A DNA stretch of 64,000 nucleotides from Altererythrobacter sp. Lineage in GTDB: Bacteria > Pseudomonadota > Alphaproteobacteria > Sphingomonadales > Sphingomonadaceae. The stretch is taken from positions 186,001 through 250,000 of the forward strand of contig JAEULJ010000003.1 in the NCBI GenBank assembly GCA_016793865.1, given 5' to 3'. The notes under the pieces were generated by a model. That model searched no databases. It was given only the letters and a program-made list of their open reading frames with translations, and was not told the origin of the DNA. The position numbers and the translations under genes were made by a program. Of this stretch, positions 63,812 to 64,000 are shown one piece after another. Numbering within the stretch: position 1 is the stretch's first letter; each line of letters opens with the position of its first letter.

Positions 63812-64000
63812 TGTCGCTGCTGCTTCTCGCTCTCCTGATCGCCTGTGCCGCCATGACGGCGGTTGTCCTTGCCGACAGCGGACTGCGGCTGTGGTCCGCG
63901 CTCGGCGGAATCGCGGCCCGGCGGGCGGCGATGGAATCTGGCAATGGTGGATGGGCACGGCCCACGTCGCATGTTCCCGGCGCGACCAGGGTGACGACGC
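63811..64000 (+). CDS. small membrane protein, SOS-linked, partial (runs off window)
   Basis: The first 63 codons are visible. MSLLLLALLIACAAMTAVVLADSGLRLWSAL is one membrane helix with a short tail, then a basic polar segment (GGIAARRAAMESGNGGW) on the other side. I do not recognise the family. A LexA box 130 bases upstream implies damage induction; small membrane proteins under LexA in alphaproteobacteria include the division inhibitor SidA, but no sequence match to it is claimed. Confidence 0.55.
   Translation, partial: MSLLLLALLIACAAMTAVVLADSGLRLWSALGGIAARRAAMESGNGGWARPTSHVPGATRVTT

Overview
The window reads as a contiguous piece of the chromosome of a high-GC alphaproteobacterium of the order Sphingomonadales, most likely near Erythrobacteraceae or Sphingomonadaceae. 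I infer this from gene order and protein style, not from a search. The main evidence is the core order rpsB-tsf-pyrH-frr-uppS-cdsA-dxr-rseP-bamA-skp-fabZ, a TonB receptor/DUF6445/SapC/cupin/tryptophan-halogenase locus, ccmC-D-E-F-G-H-I and an alphaproteobacterial LexA box. Coding density is high and most genes sit in short overlapping operons.

Layout. 1-7.8 kb: the 5' end of serC, a glycosyltransferase, a MOSC protein, a pteridine-reductase-like SDR coupled to a cytochrome b and a Tat-type molybdoenzyme, a CFA synthase and argG. 7.8-8.7 kb: a 900-base stretch without a convincing gene, but with many UUCG hairpins and a strong terminator, hence a candidate structured RNA. 8.7-12.05 kb: a PAP2 phosphatase, a CrtI/PYROXD2-type oxidoreductase and two unrecognised proteins. 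12.17-16.24 kb: an elongator tRNA-Met carrying an integrated element of about 4 kb. It is bounded by a 21-bp copy of the tRNA 3' end and holds a large serine recombinase, a HUH-Rep-like protein, a small serine resolvase and three small unknown proteins.

16.4-24.0 kb: a TonB-dependent receptor behind two LacI-type operators, followed by DUF6445, SapC, cupin-like and flavin-dependent halogenase genes, then a remnant of a YghU-type glutathione transferase. 24.1-37.3 kb: a 2H phosphoesterase, mltG, fabF, acpP and aspS on the minus strand, then rnd and oxyR, a PilZ protein, pgsA, an LplT-like MFS protein, an orphan ThDP enzyme, CsbD and EVE proteins. 37.4-42.7 kb: a GGDEF-EAL protein, then dapF-mtaB-ftsY-yciB. 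42.8-49.8 kb: kup and the cytochrome c maturation operon. 49.9-51.2 kb: a Glu/Leu/Phe/Val-type dehydrogenase and tRNA-His. 51.4-63.4 kb: rpmE and the envelope/translation cluster from fabZ back to rpsB. 63.4-64 kb: a LexA box ahead of a small membrane protein that runs off the window.

The most interesting parts are the tRNA-Met element, whose recombinase would change its C-terminal tail on excision, and the receptor/halogenase locus. After these come the unexplained structured stretch after argG and the SOS-type promoter at the right end. Start codons were reassigned wherever the longest reading frame clearly ran into upstream non-coding sequence.
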